The notes under the pieces were generated by a model, which saw nothing but the letters and a program-made list of their open reading frames with translations, was not told where the DNA came from and did no database searches. A stretch of DNA of 64,000 nucleotides from positions 186,001 to 250,000 of the forward strand of contig NZ_JBHRSS010000008.1 in assembly GCF_042643355.1 (NCBI RefSeq). Reading direction: 5' to 3'. The translations under genes and the position numbers were made by a program. Below, in pieces: positions 50,284 to 61,235 of the stretch. This DNA comes from Salinisphaera aquimarina. GTDB taxonomy: Bacteria > Pseudomonadota > Gammaproteobacteria > Nevskiales > Salinisphaeraceae. How positions within the stretch are numbered: the first letter of the stretch is position 1; every line of letters starts with the position of its first letter.

Positions 50284-50835
50284 CTATCGTTCCATGCTCA
50301 GCCGCGGCCATGCCTGGCGCAGGTAGATGATCATGGACCACAGCGTAAGCGCCGCTGAAATCGCCAGCAGAACGATGCCCAGCACGTAGATACCGCCTTG
50401 CTGTGCGAGATCGAAGAGCATGAGAAATATCGCGGCCATCTGGATGGCGGTCTTGTATTTGCCCAGCGAGCCCACGGCCACGACGCCGCGTTCGCCCAGT
50501 TCCGCCATCCATTCGCGCAATGCCGATACGGTCAGCTCCCGACCGACGATCACCGTCGCCGACAACGCGACGTAATAGTGCGGGTCGCGATAGACCAGCA
50601 TTACCAATACCGCGCAGACGATGAGTTTGTCGGCGACCGGGTCGAGAAAAGCCCCGAAAGCCGAGGTCTGGTTCCAGCGACGGGCGAGATAGCCGTCCAG
50701 CCAGTCGGTGGCCAGCGCGATGCCGAACAGAATGGCGGCGACGATGTTGGCACTGGCCAGCGGCACGAACATCAGCGCCACAACGAAGGGAATCAGGATC
50801 AGCCGAAACAGGGTCAGCCATATGGGCAAGTTCAA
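50284..50835 (-). CDS. pgsA: Phosphatidylglycerophosphate synthase
   Basis: PgsA condenses CDP-diacylglycerol with glycerol-3-phosphate, the first committed step to phosphatidylglycerol. The 183-residue membrane protein has the CDP-alcohol phosphatidyltransferase motif DWLDGYLARRWNQ followed by GAFLDPVADK, with the three catalytic Asp residues. TTG at 50,835 is the probable start, with GAGGAG upstream. It follows uvrC by 57 bases and precedes tRNA-Gly, the standard gammaproteobacterial order. Confidence 0.92.
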   Translation of the reverse strand: MNLPIWLTLFRLILIPFVVALMFVPLASANIVAAILFGIALATDWLDGYLARRWNQTSAFGAFLDPVADKLIVCAVLVMLVYRDPHYYVALSATVIVGRELTVSALREWMAELGERGVVAVGSLGKYKTAIQMAAIFLMLFDLAQQGGIYVLGIVLLAISAALTLWSMIIYLRQAWPRLSMER

Positions 50836-50892
50836 ACGTGTCTCCTCGTACCACTAGTCATCGCGCGAACGACGCCGTGGCGCTGGCCGCTA

Positions 50893-52716
<1,824 letters not shown>

Positions 52717-52741
52717 GCAGCAAGTATGGCGTCGAAGTGAA

Positions 52742-53377
52742 TCAGGGCAACAGGTCGTCGTTGACTCGTTGCTGGGCACGTGCGAATACGTTTGCGAACA
52801 TCGTCGCGGTCAGCCGACGCGTATTGGTGTTGTAACGGCTGCAGTGATATGAGTCGATCATCACCTGCCCGTCTGGCAATCGATGCTCGGCCTCATGGCC
52901 GAATGGATAATCGATCTGGCGCAAGCCCAGCGCCCGAATCACGGCCTTGTGCGCGACCCCGCCCAGCACGATCAACACGCCGGCCGCCACCAGTTCGGGC
53001 CGCAGAAACGCGTTGCACCGATTGACCTCGGCCGCCACCGGTTTGTTATCCGGCGGCAGGCATTTCACTGCGTTCGTGATACGGCAATCGTAGAGCTGCA
53101 GCCCGTCGTCGGCCGATAGTGACACCGGCGCGGAACTGAAACCGTGATCGAACAGCGTCTGATACAGCAGCACGCCGGCATGGTCGCCCGTGAACGGACG
53201 CCCGCTGGCGTTGGCGCCGTGCATTCCGGGCGCCAGACCTACCACGAGCAGGCGCGCATTGGCGGGGCCGAACGCCGGCACCGGCGCCGCGTGATAAGCC
53301 GGATGCGTCGCCCGCACGCGGGATCGCAGCGCGACAAGCCGCGGGCACAGCGCACAGTTTCGCGCCGGCCGAGTCAC
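52742..53377 (-). CDS. Uracil-DNA glycosylase family protein, family 5 (UDGb)-like
   Basis: The 211-residue protein begins with a CALCPRLVALR segment. Motif GLAPGMHGANASGRPFTGD near residues 48-66 is very close to family 5 uracil-DNA glycosylases, as is the later SYHCSRYNTNTRRLT motif. Cys residues near the start may hold an iron-sulfur cluster. Such enzymes remove uracil and other deaminated bases. It lies 25 bases upstream of uvrC on the same strand, so two repair genes may be co-transcribed. Confidence 0.85.
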   Translation of the reverse strand: MTRPARNCALCPRLVALRSRVRATHPAYHAAPVPAFGPANARLLVVGLAPGMHGANASGRPFTGDHAGVLLYQTLFDHGFSSAPVSLSADDGLQLYDCRITNAVKCLPPDNKPVAAEVNRCNAFLRPELVAAGVLIVLGGVAHKAVIRALGLRQIDYPFGHEAEHRLPDGQVMIDSYHCSRYNTNTRRLTATMFANVFARAQQRVNDDLLP

Positions 53378-53491
53378 AACCTCATCCCATATCTGGGATC
53401 AACAATATCTCGCAACCGTTTGTTTCGAATCAATTAGCGCGCCAACCAAAACAACCAAAACTCAGCCGCACGCAAATTCGAATGATCGCCT

Positions 53492-53977
53492 TTATTCCGA
53501 CAGAACCAGTTCGGCTTCCGAGACCACGATTCCATCGAGGTCTGCATACAGCCAGTCGCCCGGCATGAAAGACACGCCGGCGAAACGCACGGGCACGTCA
53601 CGCTCGCCCTGGTTCTTCTTGTTCGATTTTTTCGGATGCGCGTTCAATGCTTTCACCGCGACGTCCATCTGCGAGATATCTGCACTGTCGCGAATACAGC
53701 CGTAGACAAGAACGCCGGCCCACTCATTGTCGATCGCGAGCTGGGCGAGATTGTCGCCGAGCAAGGCACAGCGATCGGAAGCGCCGCCGTCGACGACCAG
53801 CACCCTGCCTTCGCCCGGCTCTTCGAGCGCGGCACGCACCAGCGAATTGTCTTCGAAGCATTTCACGGTGCTGATCGGGCCGCCGAATTCGAGCAGGCCG
53901 CCGAAGTCGGTGAATACGGGCTCGGCAATCTGCAGCTTGTCACTGAACTCATCGCAAAGATCGGTTACGGGATACAT
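53492..53977 (-). CDS. rraA: RNase E inhibitor RraA
   Basis: The 161-residue protein begins YPVTDLCDEFSDKLQIAEPV and contains the family core LVVDGGASDRCALLGDNLA and YGCIRDSADISQMDVAVKAL. RraA binds RNase E in enterobacteria and lowers mRNA decay; some relatives are aldolases. Length and motifs are complete. It lies 30 bases before dsbB's end on the same strand. Confidence 0.92.
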   Translation of the reverse strand: MYPVTDLCDEFSDKLQIAEPVFTDFGGLLEFGGPISTVKCFEDNSLVRAALEEPGEGRVLVVDGGASDRCALLGDNLAQLAIDNEWAGVLVYGCIRDSADISQMDVAVKALNAHPKKSNKKNQGERDVPVRFAGVSFMPGDWLYADLDGIVVSEAELVLSE

Positions 53978-54007
53978 GGCATAAGCCTTTGAAGAAGAAT
54001 GAATTAA

Positions 54008-54511
54008 TCAGGAAGAGCGCACGCCGCGTGCGCCCAGACCGAACACGCCGGCCAGGCCGCCGAGCGACAGCAGCAGGAAATACACACAGGTCCACGCCGG
54101 CAGGCTGATACCCAGGAACGCGCCCTTGACGGTAGCGCAGCTGGCATCGCCCCGCAGCACCGTCGACAGGACCTCGGTCAGCGGCATGACATCGATAAGA
54201 TAGTTCAATCCGGGCCCGCAGGCCGGCACCTGGTCCGGCGGCAGGTGCATGAGCCAGACATGGCGTGCCGCGATCGCGGCCCCGGTGAGCGCGCAGACGG
54301 TCGCCAGGCCCGCGTAGACGCGATGGCCGGCGCCGGCGGGGGCGTGGATCAGCCCGATGAGGCAGAAAAGCCCGAACCCGGCCATGGCCACGCGCTGGAA
54401 TATACACAGCGGGCATGGATCCAGACCGACCGCATACTGCAGATAATAGGCGAAAGCCAACGCGCCCGACGCGGCGACAAAGCCGGCCAGGAAATAGGTC
54501 CGTGTATTCAT
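54008..54511 (-). CDS. dsbB: Disulfide bond formation protein DsbB
   Basis: DsbB reoxidises DsbA and passes electrons to quinone. The 167-residue membrane protein has four helices, the first Cys pair in DPCPLCIFQR (CPLC, near residues 34-40) and the second pair in ACGPGLNYL and ASCATVKG. The ATG at 54,511 is used; the longer frame to 54,568 adds 19 residues with no support. It probably supplies oxidising power also for the ICE's DsbA-like and TraU-like proteins. Confidence 0.92.
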   Translation of the reverse strand: MNTRTYFLAGFVAASGALAFAYYLQYAVGLDPCPLCIFQRVAMAGFGLFCLIGLIHAPAGAGHRVYAGLATVCALTGAAIAARHVWLMHLPPDQVPACGPGLNYLIDVMPLTEVLSTVLRGDASCATVKGAFLGISLPAWTCVYFLLLSLGGLAGVFGLGARGVRSS

Positions 54512-54598
54512 GTCGCGATCATCCCACAGGCTTCGAAGACCGACAATCGGCCCGCGGTGCAAGGGCATCCGGCAGCGTACATAAAGATTGCTCGCAGG

Positions 54599-55657
54599 CT
54601 ATCGGGCACGTATGACACCCGCGTCCAGCATCTGCCGAAAATGTTCGACCACGGTTTCGCGGGCCGGACGGAAATCCATATCCAGATCTTTCTTTGCATA
54701 GCCGTTGTCGAACGCGAGCGGATAACCCACGTTTCGTGCGACAAACTTGCGCGGCAGACCCTCGAGCGGACCGGCCAGCCACAGCACGACCTTGGGCAAT
54801 GTGCGGCGTGGGAACGGGAAGCGGCTGCCGAAGACCGCACGCAACGCCTTGCCGATATCGAGCATGCTCAGGGTTTCGCTGTTCACGATATGACGACCGC
54901 TGGTGTTGGGCCCGAAACCCGCCTTGATATGCGCAATCGCCACGTCACGCACGTCCACCACGCCGAAGTACAACTCGGGCGCACCCATCTTGAGGGTGCC
55001 GTCGCCAAACTGCTTCATCGTGGCCAGACTGGTCGAGACACTGGACTGCGTCAGTGACGGCCCAAGCACGAAGCCGGGGTTGATCGTCTGCAGCTGCCAG
55101 CGCGTCTGTTTCTCGTTGATCTCCCAGGCCCGTTGTTCGGCGCGCAGCTTCGAATAGTTATAGGGCTGATGCGACACGCTGCTGGTGGTGTTCCAATGGT
55201 CTTCCGTGAACGCGTCGATCTTGGCGTCAGCCATGTCGGCGGCATCGCCGTAGATGGCAACCACGCTGGAGGTGAGCACCACGCGCTTGACGCTTTCGGT
55301 GCGATCCACCGCGGCGAGCACATTCTGCGTGCCTTCCAGTGCCGGGCGGACGAGCTCTCGTTCGGGGTCACGCACGCCGGTCACCTGGAACGGTGAGGCG
55401 GTATGAAACACCAGTTCGCAGCCCCGCATGGGCGCATCGAAGGCTGTGGAATCGAGCAGATCGGCGGCAAACAGCGTGAGCGCGCCCTTGGACTCGCGCG
55501 CCATCGCCTCGAGGTGGCCCACTTTTTCCTTGTTGCTCGGATCACGAACCGTCGCATGGACGTCAATGCCATCCTCGAGCAGATACTTGACCAGCCAGGA
55601 GGCAACATAGCCGTTGCCTCCGGTCACCAGTACCGGACGAGTCCTGTCGATATCCAT
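54599..55657 (-). CDS. NAD(P)-dependent epimerase/reductase (extended SDR, dihydroflavonol reductase-like)
   Basis: The 352-residue protein has the Rossmann motif VLVTGGNGYVASWLVKYLL near the start and the active-site YNYSKLRAE with Tyr-x-x-x-Lys near residue 165. A substrate region typical of dihydroflavonol-4-reductase-like SDRs follows (NPGFVLGPSLT). The natural substrate is unknown; aldehydes or ketones are likely. Two start codons lie together; the ATG at 55,657 has AGG nearby. Confidence 0.82.
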   Translation of the reverse strand: MDIDRTRPVLVTGGNGYVASWLVKYLLEDGIDVHATVRDPSNKEKVGHLEAMARESKGALTLFAADLLDSTAFDAPMRGCELVFHTASPFQVTGVRDPERELVRPALEGTQNVLAAVDRTESVKRVVLTSSVVAIYGDAADMADAKIDAFTEDHWNTTSSVSHQPYNYSKLRAEQRAWEINEKQTRWQLQTINPGFVLGPSLTQSSVSTSLATMKQFGDGTLKMGAPELYFGVVDVRDVAIAHIKAGFGPNTSGRHIVNSETLSMLDIGKALRAVFGSRFPFPRRTLPKVVLWLAGPLEGLPRKFVARNVGYPLAFDNGYAKKDLDMDFRPARETVVEHFRQMLDAGVIRAR

Positions 55658-55663
55658 CACCAC

Positions 55664-56180
55664 CTCATTGGATATTAATTTGCGCCTATCCTATACAAAA
55701 GTATGAGGCACACCCTGAACGGCGCGTGGCGTCTGCCACAGTCATTGGCGTCATCGGCACGGACAAAGTCGCCCTCGACCGATGCCGGGGGCACCGACGT
55801 TCGTTCATCGGCCGCTGAGATATACACCCGAAACCGGCGCGCATGGAGGCCTTCGCACCTGCGTGCACAGCCGAGACGATCGGCGCCGACCGTGCCCGCG
55901 GCGGTCATCCTCATACGCTTCAAATCAAACGGGGCTGCAATCCAGTTCCACGCGCACGCTGTCATCCGACACGCCGCCCGGATGCGCCATGGGGGCGCCC
56001 ACCTGCCTATCGCGAACCACCGGCAATTGCTGCTGCGGGCGCTGACACAGGTTATTATCCGTCGCCCCCGGCCTTCATAACGTCGACACCCGACATGGGC
56101 GCGACGTCGTCAGCTTCCATAACTGGCAACACAACCCACGTCGCGGGTCCGGCACGAATCCGCTTACAAGAGGCGACTCC
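55664..56180. other. Intergenic region without a supported gene
   Basis: These 517 bases separate divergent genes. Open frames on both strands have no recognisable protein motif and unusual Arg/Ser-rich composition, so I treat them as non-coding. Promoters for both flanking genes should be here. I see no strong hairpin. Confidence 0.5.
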
Positions 56181-56750
56181 ATGGCTCAATCGCTACGCAT
56201 CGTCGGCATCGCCGGCAGTCTTCGCGCCCAGTCCTGCTCGCGCGCCGTGCTCGACACGCTCGCCGAACGCTTCCAGGGCGATGCTGAATTCACGATCCTC
56301 GATATCGGCGCCATGCCGCACTACAACCAGGATCACGACGGCAACGCGCACACGCCGACGGCTGTTGCCGATGGGCGCGAACAGGTGGCGCAGGCCGACG
56401 CGGTGATCATCGTCACCCCGGAATACAATCACGGTCTGCCCGGCGTGCTCAAGAACGCCCTGGACTGGCTCTCGCGGCCGGCATTCACGAGCTGTTTCTG
56501 CGACAAGCCGGTATTCTTCATCACCGTCGCCCCGGGCGTGCTCGGTGGCGTGCGGGCCCAGCACCAGATGCGCGAAACGATGTCGTCCATGCTCTGCCGG
56601 CTCTTTCCGCTGCCCGAAGTCGCGATCACCCAGGTCAAGAACAAGATCGAGAATCATCGACTCGTGGACCCGGCGGCGCTGGAATTCACCGACACCGCGA
56701 TGACCCGTTTTCTGGCGCAGCTGCGCCAGTTCGACACCGCCAGCGCGTAG
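56181..56750 (+). CDS. NADPH-dependent FMN reductase (ChrR-like)
   Basis: The 189-residue flavoprotein has the phosphate-binding loop GIAGSLRAQSCSRAVLDTL and the flavin motif TPEYNHGLPGVLKNALDWLSR. These are typical of the NADPH:FMN/quinone reductase family. Relatives reduce quinones, chromate or azo compounds. GAGGCG stands before the ATG. It is followed after 105 bases by the BCCT gene but probably has its own transcript. Confidence 0.88.
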   Translation: MAQSLRIVGIAGSLRAQSCSRAVLDTLAERFQGDAEFTILDIGAMPHYNQDHDGNAHTPTAVADGREQVAQADAVIIVTPEYNHGLPGVLKNALDWLSRPAFTSCFCDKPVFFITVAPGVLGGVRAQHQMRETMSSMLCRLFPLPEVAITQVKNKIENHRLVDPAALEFTDTAMTRFLAQLRQFDTASA

Positions 56751-56855
56751 CGATCCACCGCTACGCCTGATCTGCGCGGCCGATTGGCACAAACGCGCAC
56801 CGATCCACGTCCGGCAATCGCCGAACACCCTATTCGTTTCTCCAAGGATTAATAC

Positions 56856-58427
56856 TTGAGTCATTCCCCTGCTTCGCCCGCCGTGTCCGATGCCAACGCG
56901 GGCGGCATGCGCCTGGCCGGCCGCGTGTTCTACCCGGTGGTCGCGCTGATCCTGCTGTTCGTTGCGGCGACGATCTACGCGCCCGAGGCCATGTCGGCCA
57001 CCTTCAACGCGACGATGACGCAGATCGTGCATTACTTCGGCTGGTACTACATCTTCATCACGGCCGGCTTCATCGGGTTCTCGATCTGGGTCGGCTGCAG
57101 TCGCTACGGCACGCTCAGACTCGGCCCGGCCGACTCGATCCCGGATTTTTCGCGTTTCTCCTGGTACACGATGCTGTTTTCCGCCGGTATCGGCATCGGC
57201 GTCATCTTCTACAGCACGGCCGAACCCATCGCCCACTTCCACGCCGCCCCGCGCGGCATGGCCTCGGACACCATCGCCGCGGCACGCTACGCGATCCATA
57301 TCACCTGGATGGAATGGGGGGCCGGCGCATTTGCGATCTATATCGTGATCGGTCTTGCCCTCGGCTTCGCCACCCATCGGCGCGGCCGGCCACTGACCAT
57401 TCGCTGGGGCCTGGAGCCGCTGCTCGGCGAGCGCATCGTACGCGGCTGGATCGGCGATATAGTCGATATCACCGCAATCGTGGGCACCGTGTTCGGACTC
57501 GCCACCTCGCTCGGCCTTGGCGTGATGCAGATCAACACCGGCCTGGCATATCTGGGCGTGGCCGATTCGTCGCTGGCCCTGCGCCTGGCGATCATCGTGG
57601 TGATCTCACTGGCCGCCGGGGTCTCGGTGCTCACCGGACTCACGCGCGGAATCAAATGGTTGTCCAATCTCAATATTGCGCTCGCCGCCGTGCTGCTGAT
57701 CTTCGTGTTCACCTTCGGCCCGACGGTGTTTCTGCTCGAGGCGCTGGTGGCGCAGACCGGCTACTACGCCGCCCATATCCTGCAGAGCAGTTTCGAGACC
57801 GACTTTGCGCGCGGCGACGTCTGGCAGTCCTACTGGACCACCTTCTTCTGGGCCTGGTGGATCGCCTGGGGCCCGTTCGTCGGCACCTTTCTTGCGCGGA
57901 TATCCCGTGGACGCACGGTGCGCGAGTTCGCACTGGGTGTACTGATCATTCCCAGCATCGGCATCTTCCTCTGGTTCGGCACCATGGGCTGGGCCGCGCT
58001 GCACCGCGAGATATTCGGCGCCGGCGGACTCGGCGATCTGCAGACCCAGCAGGTGGTGTTCGCGTTTCTGAGCGATCTGCCGCTGGCGACCGTGAGTTCC
58101 GTGCTCGCCATGGTGCTGATCACGACGTTCTTCATAACGTCCGCCGACTCCGGCGCCTACGTCGTGGCTACCCTGTCGACCGGCGGCCTGGAGAACCCGC
58201 CGCTGAGCACGCGCGCCTTCTGGGTGGTGCTTCAGGCCGCCGTGAGCATCGCACTGGCCGTGGCCGGCGGGCTGTCGGCCCTGCAGACGGCGTCGCTGGT
58301 CGGCGGACTGCCGTTCTCGATGGTGATGATCGTGATGTGTTTCGCGGTGGTCAAAAGCCTGCGCGGGGAATACGCCGCCGAACACCAAGCGGCGATGACC
58401 GTTACCGGATCACCCCGCCTGTCCTGA
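56856..58427 (+). CDS. BCCT-family betaine/choline/carnitine transporter
   Basis: The 523-residue protein has about 12 helices. It shows the BCCT signature motifs WFGWYYIFITAGFIG-like near residue 65, GIGIGVIFYSTAEPIAHF and WAWWIAWGPFVGTFLARISRGRT. These proteins take up glycine betaine or related compounds with Na+ or H+, often for osmoprotection. TTG at 56,856 has AAGGA 7 bases upstream. The end overlaps the convergent hydrolase gene by 18 bases. Confidence 0.92.
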   Translation: MSHSPASPAVSDANAGGMRLAGRVFYPVVALILLFVAATIYAPEAMSATFNATMTQIVHYFGWYYIFITAGFIGFSIWVGCSRYGTLRLGPADSIPDFSRFSWYTMLFSAGIGIGVIFYSTAEPIAHFHAAPRGMASDTIAAARYAIHITWMEWGAGAFAIYIVIGLALGFATHRRGRPLTIRWGLEPLLGERIVRGWIGDIVDITAIVGTVFGLATSLGLGVMQINTGLAYLGVADSSLALRLAIIVVISLAAGVSVLTGLTRGIKWLSNLNIALAAVLLIFVFTFGPTVFLLEALVAQTGYYAAHILQSSFETDFARGDVWQSYWTTFFWAWWIAWGPFVGTFLARISRGRTVREFALGVLIIPSIGIFLWFGTMGWAALHREIFGAGGLGDLQTQQVVFAFLSDLPLATVSSVLAMVLITTFFITSADSGAYVVATLSTGGLENPPLSTRAFWVVLQAAVSIALAVAGGLSALQTASLVGGLPFSMVMIVMCFAVVKSLRGEYAAEHQAAMTVTGSPRLS

Positions 58428-59294
58428 CCCGCACAGGAAATCACGGAGCAGCCCGGCGACAGCGTCGGGCTGCTCCTCGGCCACGAAATGGGCGGCGTCG
58501 AGTTCCTCCAGCCGGATGTCGTCGAACACGTCGTCCAGATGGTGGGTGAATTCAGGAATGATCACCGGATCATGCCGGCCGTAGATATAGAGTGATGGCA
58601 TAGGCAGCCGCGTGCCAGCGATCTCCTGCCAGCGTTTCACATCCTGCTTGTAGCTACGGTAGTAGGCCGCCCCCGTCGCGGGCGTGTCTTCGATTGCATA
58701 GCAGCGCACATACTCTTCAAAAGCGTCCGCAGGGAAGCCGGTGGCGCTCCAGGTCTTGAGGAAATAGCCGAGCCAGGCGCGCTCGTTGCCCGGTATCATC
58801 GCCTCGGCGAGACCTGGCGCACTCTGGAAGAACTGGTACCACAGCGATTGCGCGCCGCGGGGCGACAGCACGTCACGCGCGGCCGCGTTACCCCGGCTGT
58901 TCGTAAGCACATGGATGTTGAGCAACACGAGCCGCTCGATGCGCGACGGCTCGGCCAGGGCGATTTCCTGCGCCACCGCCCCGCCCCAGTCGTGCCCGAC
59001 CAGAGCGCAGCGTTCGATCGCCAGCGCGTCGAGTACCGCAAGCATGTCCTGGGCGAGCGCCTGTTTCGCATAAGCACCGCCATCGAGCGTGCGCGGCGAG
59101 TCACCGAGGCCGCGCATGTCCGGCATGATCAGGCGCCAGTCGCCCGCGAGTGCTTCGGCCACGGACTTCCAGCAATAACTGCTTTGTGGCCAGCCGTGCA
59201 GCATCAATACCGGCGGGCTGGTCGCGGCACCAACGCTTCTCACATGGAAAGAACCGCGCGCGGTATCGATCATTTCGTTGTTCAGGGCGCTCAT
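58410..59294 (-). CDS. Alpha/beta hydrolase (epoxide hydrolase/dehalogenase-like)
   Basis: The 294-residue enzyme has the oxyanion-hole motif LMLHGWPQSSYCWKSV, the nucleophile elbow GHDWGGAVAQEIAL with Asp as nucleophile, and a late DAAHFVAEEQPDAVA with the catalytic His. An Asp nucleophile points to epoxide hydrolases, haloalkane dehalogenases or fluoroacetate dehalogenases rather than esterases. The substrate cannot be told. It reads toward the BCCT gene and overlaps its end. Confidence 0.85.
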   Translation of the reverse strand: MSALNNEMIDTARGSFHVRSVGAATSPPVLMLHGWPQSSYCWKSVAEALAGDWRLIMPDMRGLGDSPRTLDGGAYAKQALAQDMLAVLDALAIERCALVGHDWGGAVAQEIALAEPSRIERLVLLNIHVLTNSRGNAAARDVLSPRGAQSLWYQFFQSAPGLAEAMIPGNERAWLGYFLKTWSATGFPADAFEEYVRCYAIEDTPATGAAYYRSYKQDVKRWQEIAGTRLPMPSLYIYGRHDPVIIPEFTHHLDDVFDDIRLEELDAAHFVAEEQPDAVAGLLRDFLCGSGQAG

Positions 59295-59464
59295 CTATTT
59301 TCCTTTCGGAGTCGGCTGTAGCGATCCTACACCGCGACGACTGTTACTGAGCGCGCGAGAGGCTACGACACATTGACCCACCCGCGACCTCGTCGGGATA
59401 GATATTCTTGACTTGCCGACTCACAGCCGCACACTCGCCGCGTGATTCGACTATCGAGAACGCA

Positions 59465-60145
59465 ATGATCAAGTTCTATTACCATCCCTCGCCCAACCCG
59501 GCGAAGATCGCCCTGTTCCTGGAAGAGTCCGGCCTCGACTACGAGTTGATGCCGGTCGATACCCGCAAGGGCGAACAGTTCGAGCCCGAGTTCCTGAAGA
59601 TCAACCCGAACGCCAAGACCCCGGCGATCGTGGATACCGACACCGGCGCCACCGTGTTCGACAGCACCGCCATCCTGCTCTATCTGGCCGACAAGACCGG
59701 CCAATTCCTGCCCGAGGACAAGCCGGCCGTACGCGCCGAAATGCTGTCGTGGCTGATGCTGATCGCCACGGGCATCGGCCCCTATTCCGGTCAGGCAGTG
59801 CACTTCAAGCATTTTGCCCCGGAGAAACTGGACTATGCGATCAATCGCTACGACTTCGAGGCCAAGCGCCACTGGGGCCTGATCAACGACCATCTGGAAG
59901 GCCGCGACTTCATGGTCGGCGACAGCTACAGCATCGTCGACATGGCGGTCTGGGGCTGGGGCGGGCCGGTGCCGTTCGTGATGGGCGAAGACGCCTGGTC
60001 GCTATTCCCGAACGCCAAGCGCCTGTTCGACTGGATCAGTGCTCGGCCGGCGGCCGAACGCGCCGGCGCGCTCAAGCAGAAACACGCGTTCAAGACCGAG
60101 ATGGATGACGACGCCAAGCGCCATATGTTCCCACAGAACAAATAG
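59465..60145 (+). CDS. Glutathione S-transferase family protein (YfcG-like)
   Basis: The 226-residue protein begins IKFYYHPSPNPAKIALFLEE and has the glutathione-binding KTPAIVDTDTGATVFDSTAI with Asp-Ser. A helical C-terminal domain with MVGDSYSIVDMAVWGWG (the N-capping box) follows. These features fit Nu-class or YfcG/YghU-like transferases with disulfide-reductase activity. The ATG at 59,465 matches the family start; the longer frame from 59,408 is rejected. A strong terminator follows. Confidence 0.9.
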   Translation: MIKFYYHPSPNPAKIALFLEESGLDYELMPVDTRKGEQFEPEFLKINPNAKTPAIVDTDTGATVFDSTAILLYLADKTGQFLPEDKPAVRAEMLSWLMLIATGIGPYSGQAVHFKHFAPEKLDYAINRYDFEAKRHWGLINDHLEGRDFMVGDSYSIVDMAVWGWGGPVPFVMGEDAWSLFPNAKRLFDWISARPAAERAGALKQKHAFKTEMDDDAKRHMFPQNK

Positions 60146-60166
60146 CGCTAAAGCATCCATCGATGA

Positions 60167-60196
60167 GCCGCCGCGGGATTCCGTGGCGGCTTTTTT
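60167..60196 (+). terminator. Rho-independent terminator after GST gene
   Basis: GCCGCCGCGG (60,167-60,176) pairs with CCGTGGCGGC (60,181-60,190, one G-T pair) and is followed by six T. It also stands between convergent genes. Confidence 0.9.
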
Positions 60197-60206
60197 GTGT
60201 CGACCC

Positions 60207-60989
60207 TCAGCTGAAATAGTCGGGGAATACGGGCAACGTGTTGAAGAAGGCCAGATCGTGATTCGGCCAGAGCTCCGCCTGCGTGCGCCGGGCAAGCGAC
60301 TTTAGCGAGCGAATACTCGCCAGCGCTGTGGCCTCGTCGTCGCGCCAGCAATAACCCGGCGCGACCTCGTCATCGAGATTCTCCCGAAGATCGGCCGCAT
60401 CACCACACAGGATGATCGGCGCGCCCTTGGCACGCTCGATGAACAAGGACATGTGCCCGGCGGTATGGCCGGGCGACTCGATCGCCATCAAGCCGGGCAC
60501 CACCTCATAAGCGCCGGCGTGTACCCGCCAGTCGGCGGCGCCTTCGATCTCGTCGGCAAAGATACCGCTGACATCGCCGGTGTTCGCGGCGTCCACCTCG
60601 GCCTGCTGAATATGGACATCACAGCCGGCAACGTCGCATAGACCACCCGCGTGGTCGAAGTGCAGATGGCTCAGAAAGACCAGGTCGATATCCCGTATCG
60701 ACAGACCCAGACGCGCCAGATAACTGGGAATACGCTGCGCCTGGGTCATCACGGGCGGTTCGAACAACGGGCGCATCGGATCGAAATAGTGGGCGCGCAG
60801 CGCAGGTGTTGCGATCTTGTGATAGTCGCAACCCACATCGTAGAGCACGCGCCCGTTCGAGGTTTCGATCAGATAGGCAAGAATCGGCGCATCGATGTAC
60901 TCGCTGTGCCCACGTCCACGCGTCGATACCACTTTTTCGTAACGATGCGTGGCCGTCAGCAGGGGCCATATGCGTATATCTCTGGACAC
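60207..60989 (-). CDS. MBL-fold hydrolase resembling AHL lactonases
   Basis: The product of about 260 residues has the metallo-beta-lactamase metal motif FLSHLHFDHAGGL, then SPGHTAGHMSLFIE, and GDAADLRENLDD with the bridging Asp. The N-terminal layout (IRIWPLLTATHRY, then PILAYLIETSNGRVLYDVG) is like AttM/AiiB lactonases that open acyl-homoserine lactones. Other MBL hydrolases share these motifs, so quorum quenching is only possible. The start is uncertain; I chose GTG at 60,989, and the frame stays open to 61,184. Confidence 0.75.
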   Translation of the reverse strand: MSRDIRIWPLLTATHRYEKVVSTRGRGHSEYIDAPILAYLIETSNGRVLYDVGCDYHKIATPALRAHYFDPMRPLFEPPVMTQAQRIPSYLARLGLSIRDIDLVFLSHLHFDHAGGLCDVAGCDVHIQQAEVDAANTGDVSGIFADEIEGAADWRVHAGAYEVVPGLMAIESPGHTAGHMSLFIERAKGAPIILCGDAADLRENLDDEVAPGYCWRDDEATALASIRSLKSLARRTQAELWPNHDLAFFNTLPVFPDYFS

Positions 60990-61235
60990 GATCCTCACAG
61001 TTGAGAAAAGGGGTATCCAGTCGACAAGCAAGATGAGCGCCAGGCAAGGCCATCGGCGCCCCGACCCGGCAGGATGGACCGCGGTTAGCGGCAAAGCGGC
61101 TACATAGCCAAAGGCCGACACTTGCGGTATTCGTTTTCGACCTTTAGATGGCGTCGCTAACCGGAAAACGCACCAAAATTGCATGTCATAAACTCACAGT
61201 CCGAATCATTCGGCGCGACGCGCCAAGGAAGCTCG

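Noticed and set aside
55675..55965. Possible 96-codon gene on the minus strand
   Set aside because: No motif, no ribosome-binding site, and unusual composition; left as intergenic.
56193..57377. A 394-codon minus-strand frame across the FMN reductase and BCCT genes
   Set aside because: It crosses two real genes and has His/Arg/Gly-rich non-protein-like composition.
57314..58549. A 411-codon frame inside the BCCT gene
   Set aside because: It is Arg-rich, lacks membrane helices and is a frame shadow of the transporter.
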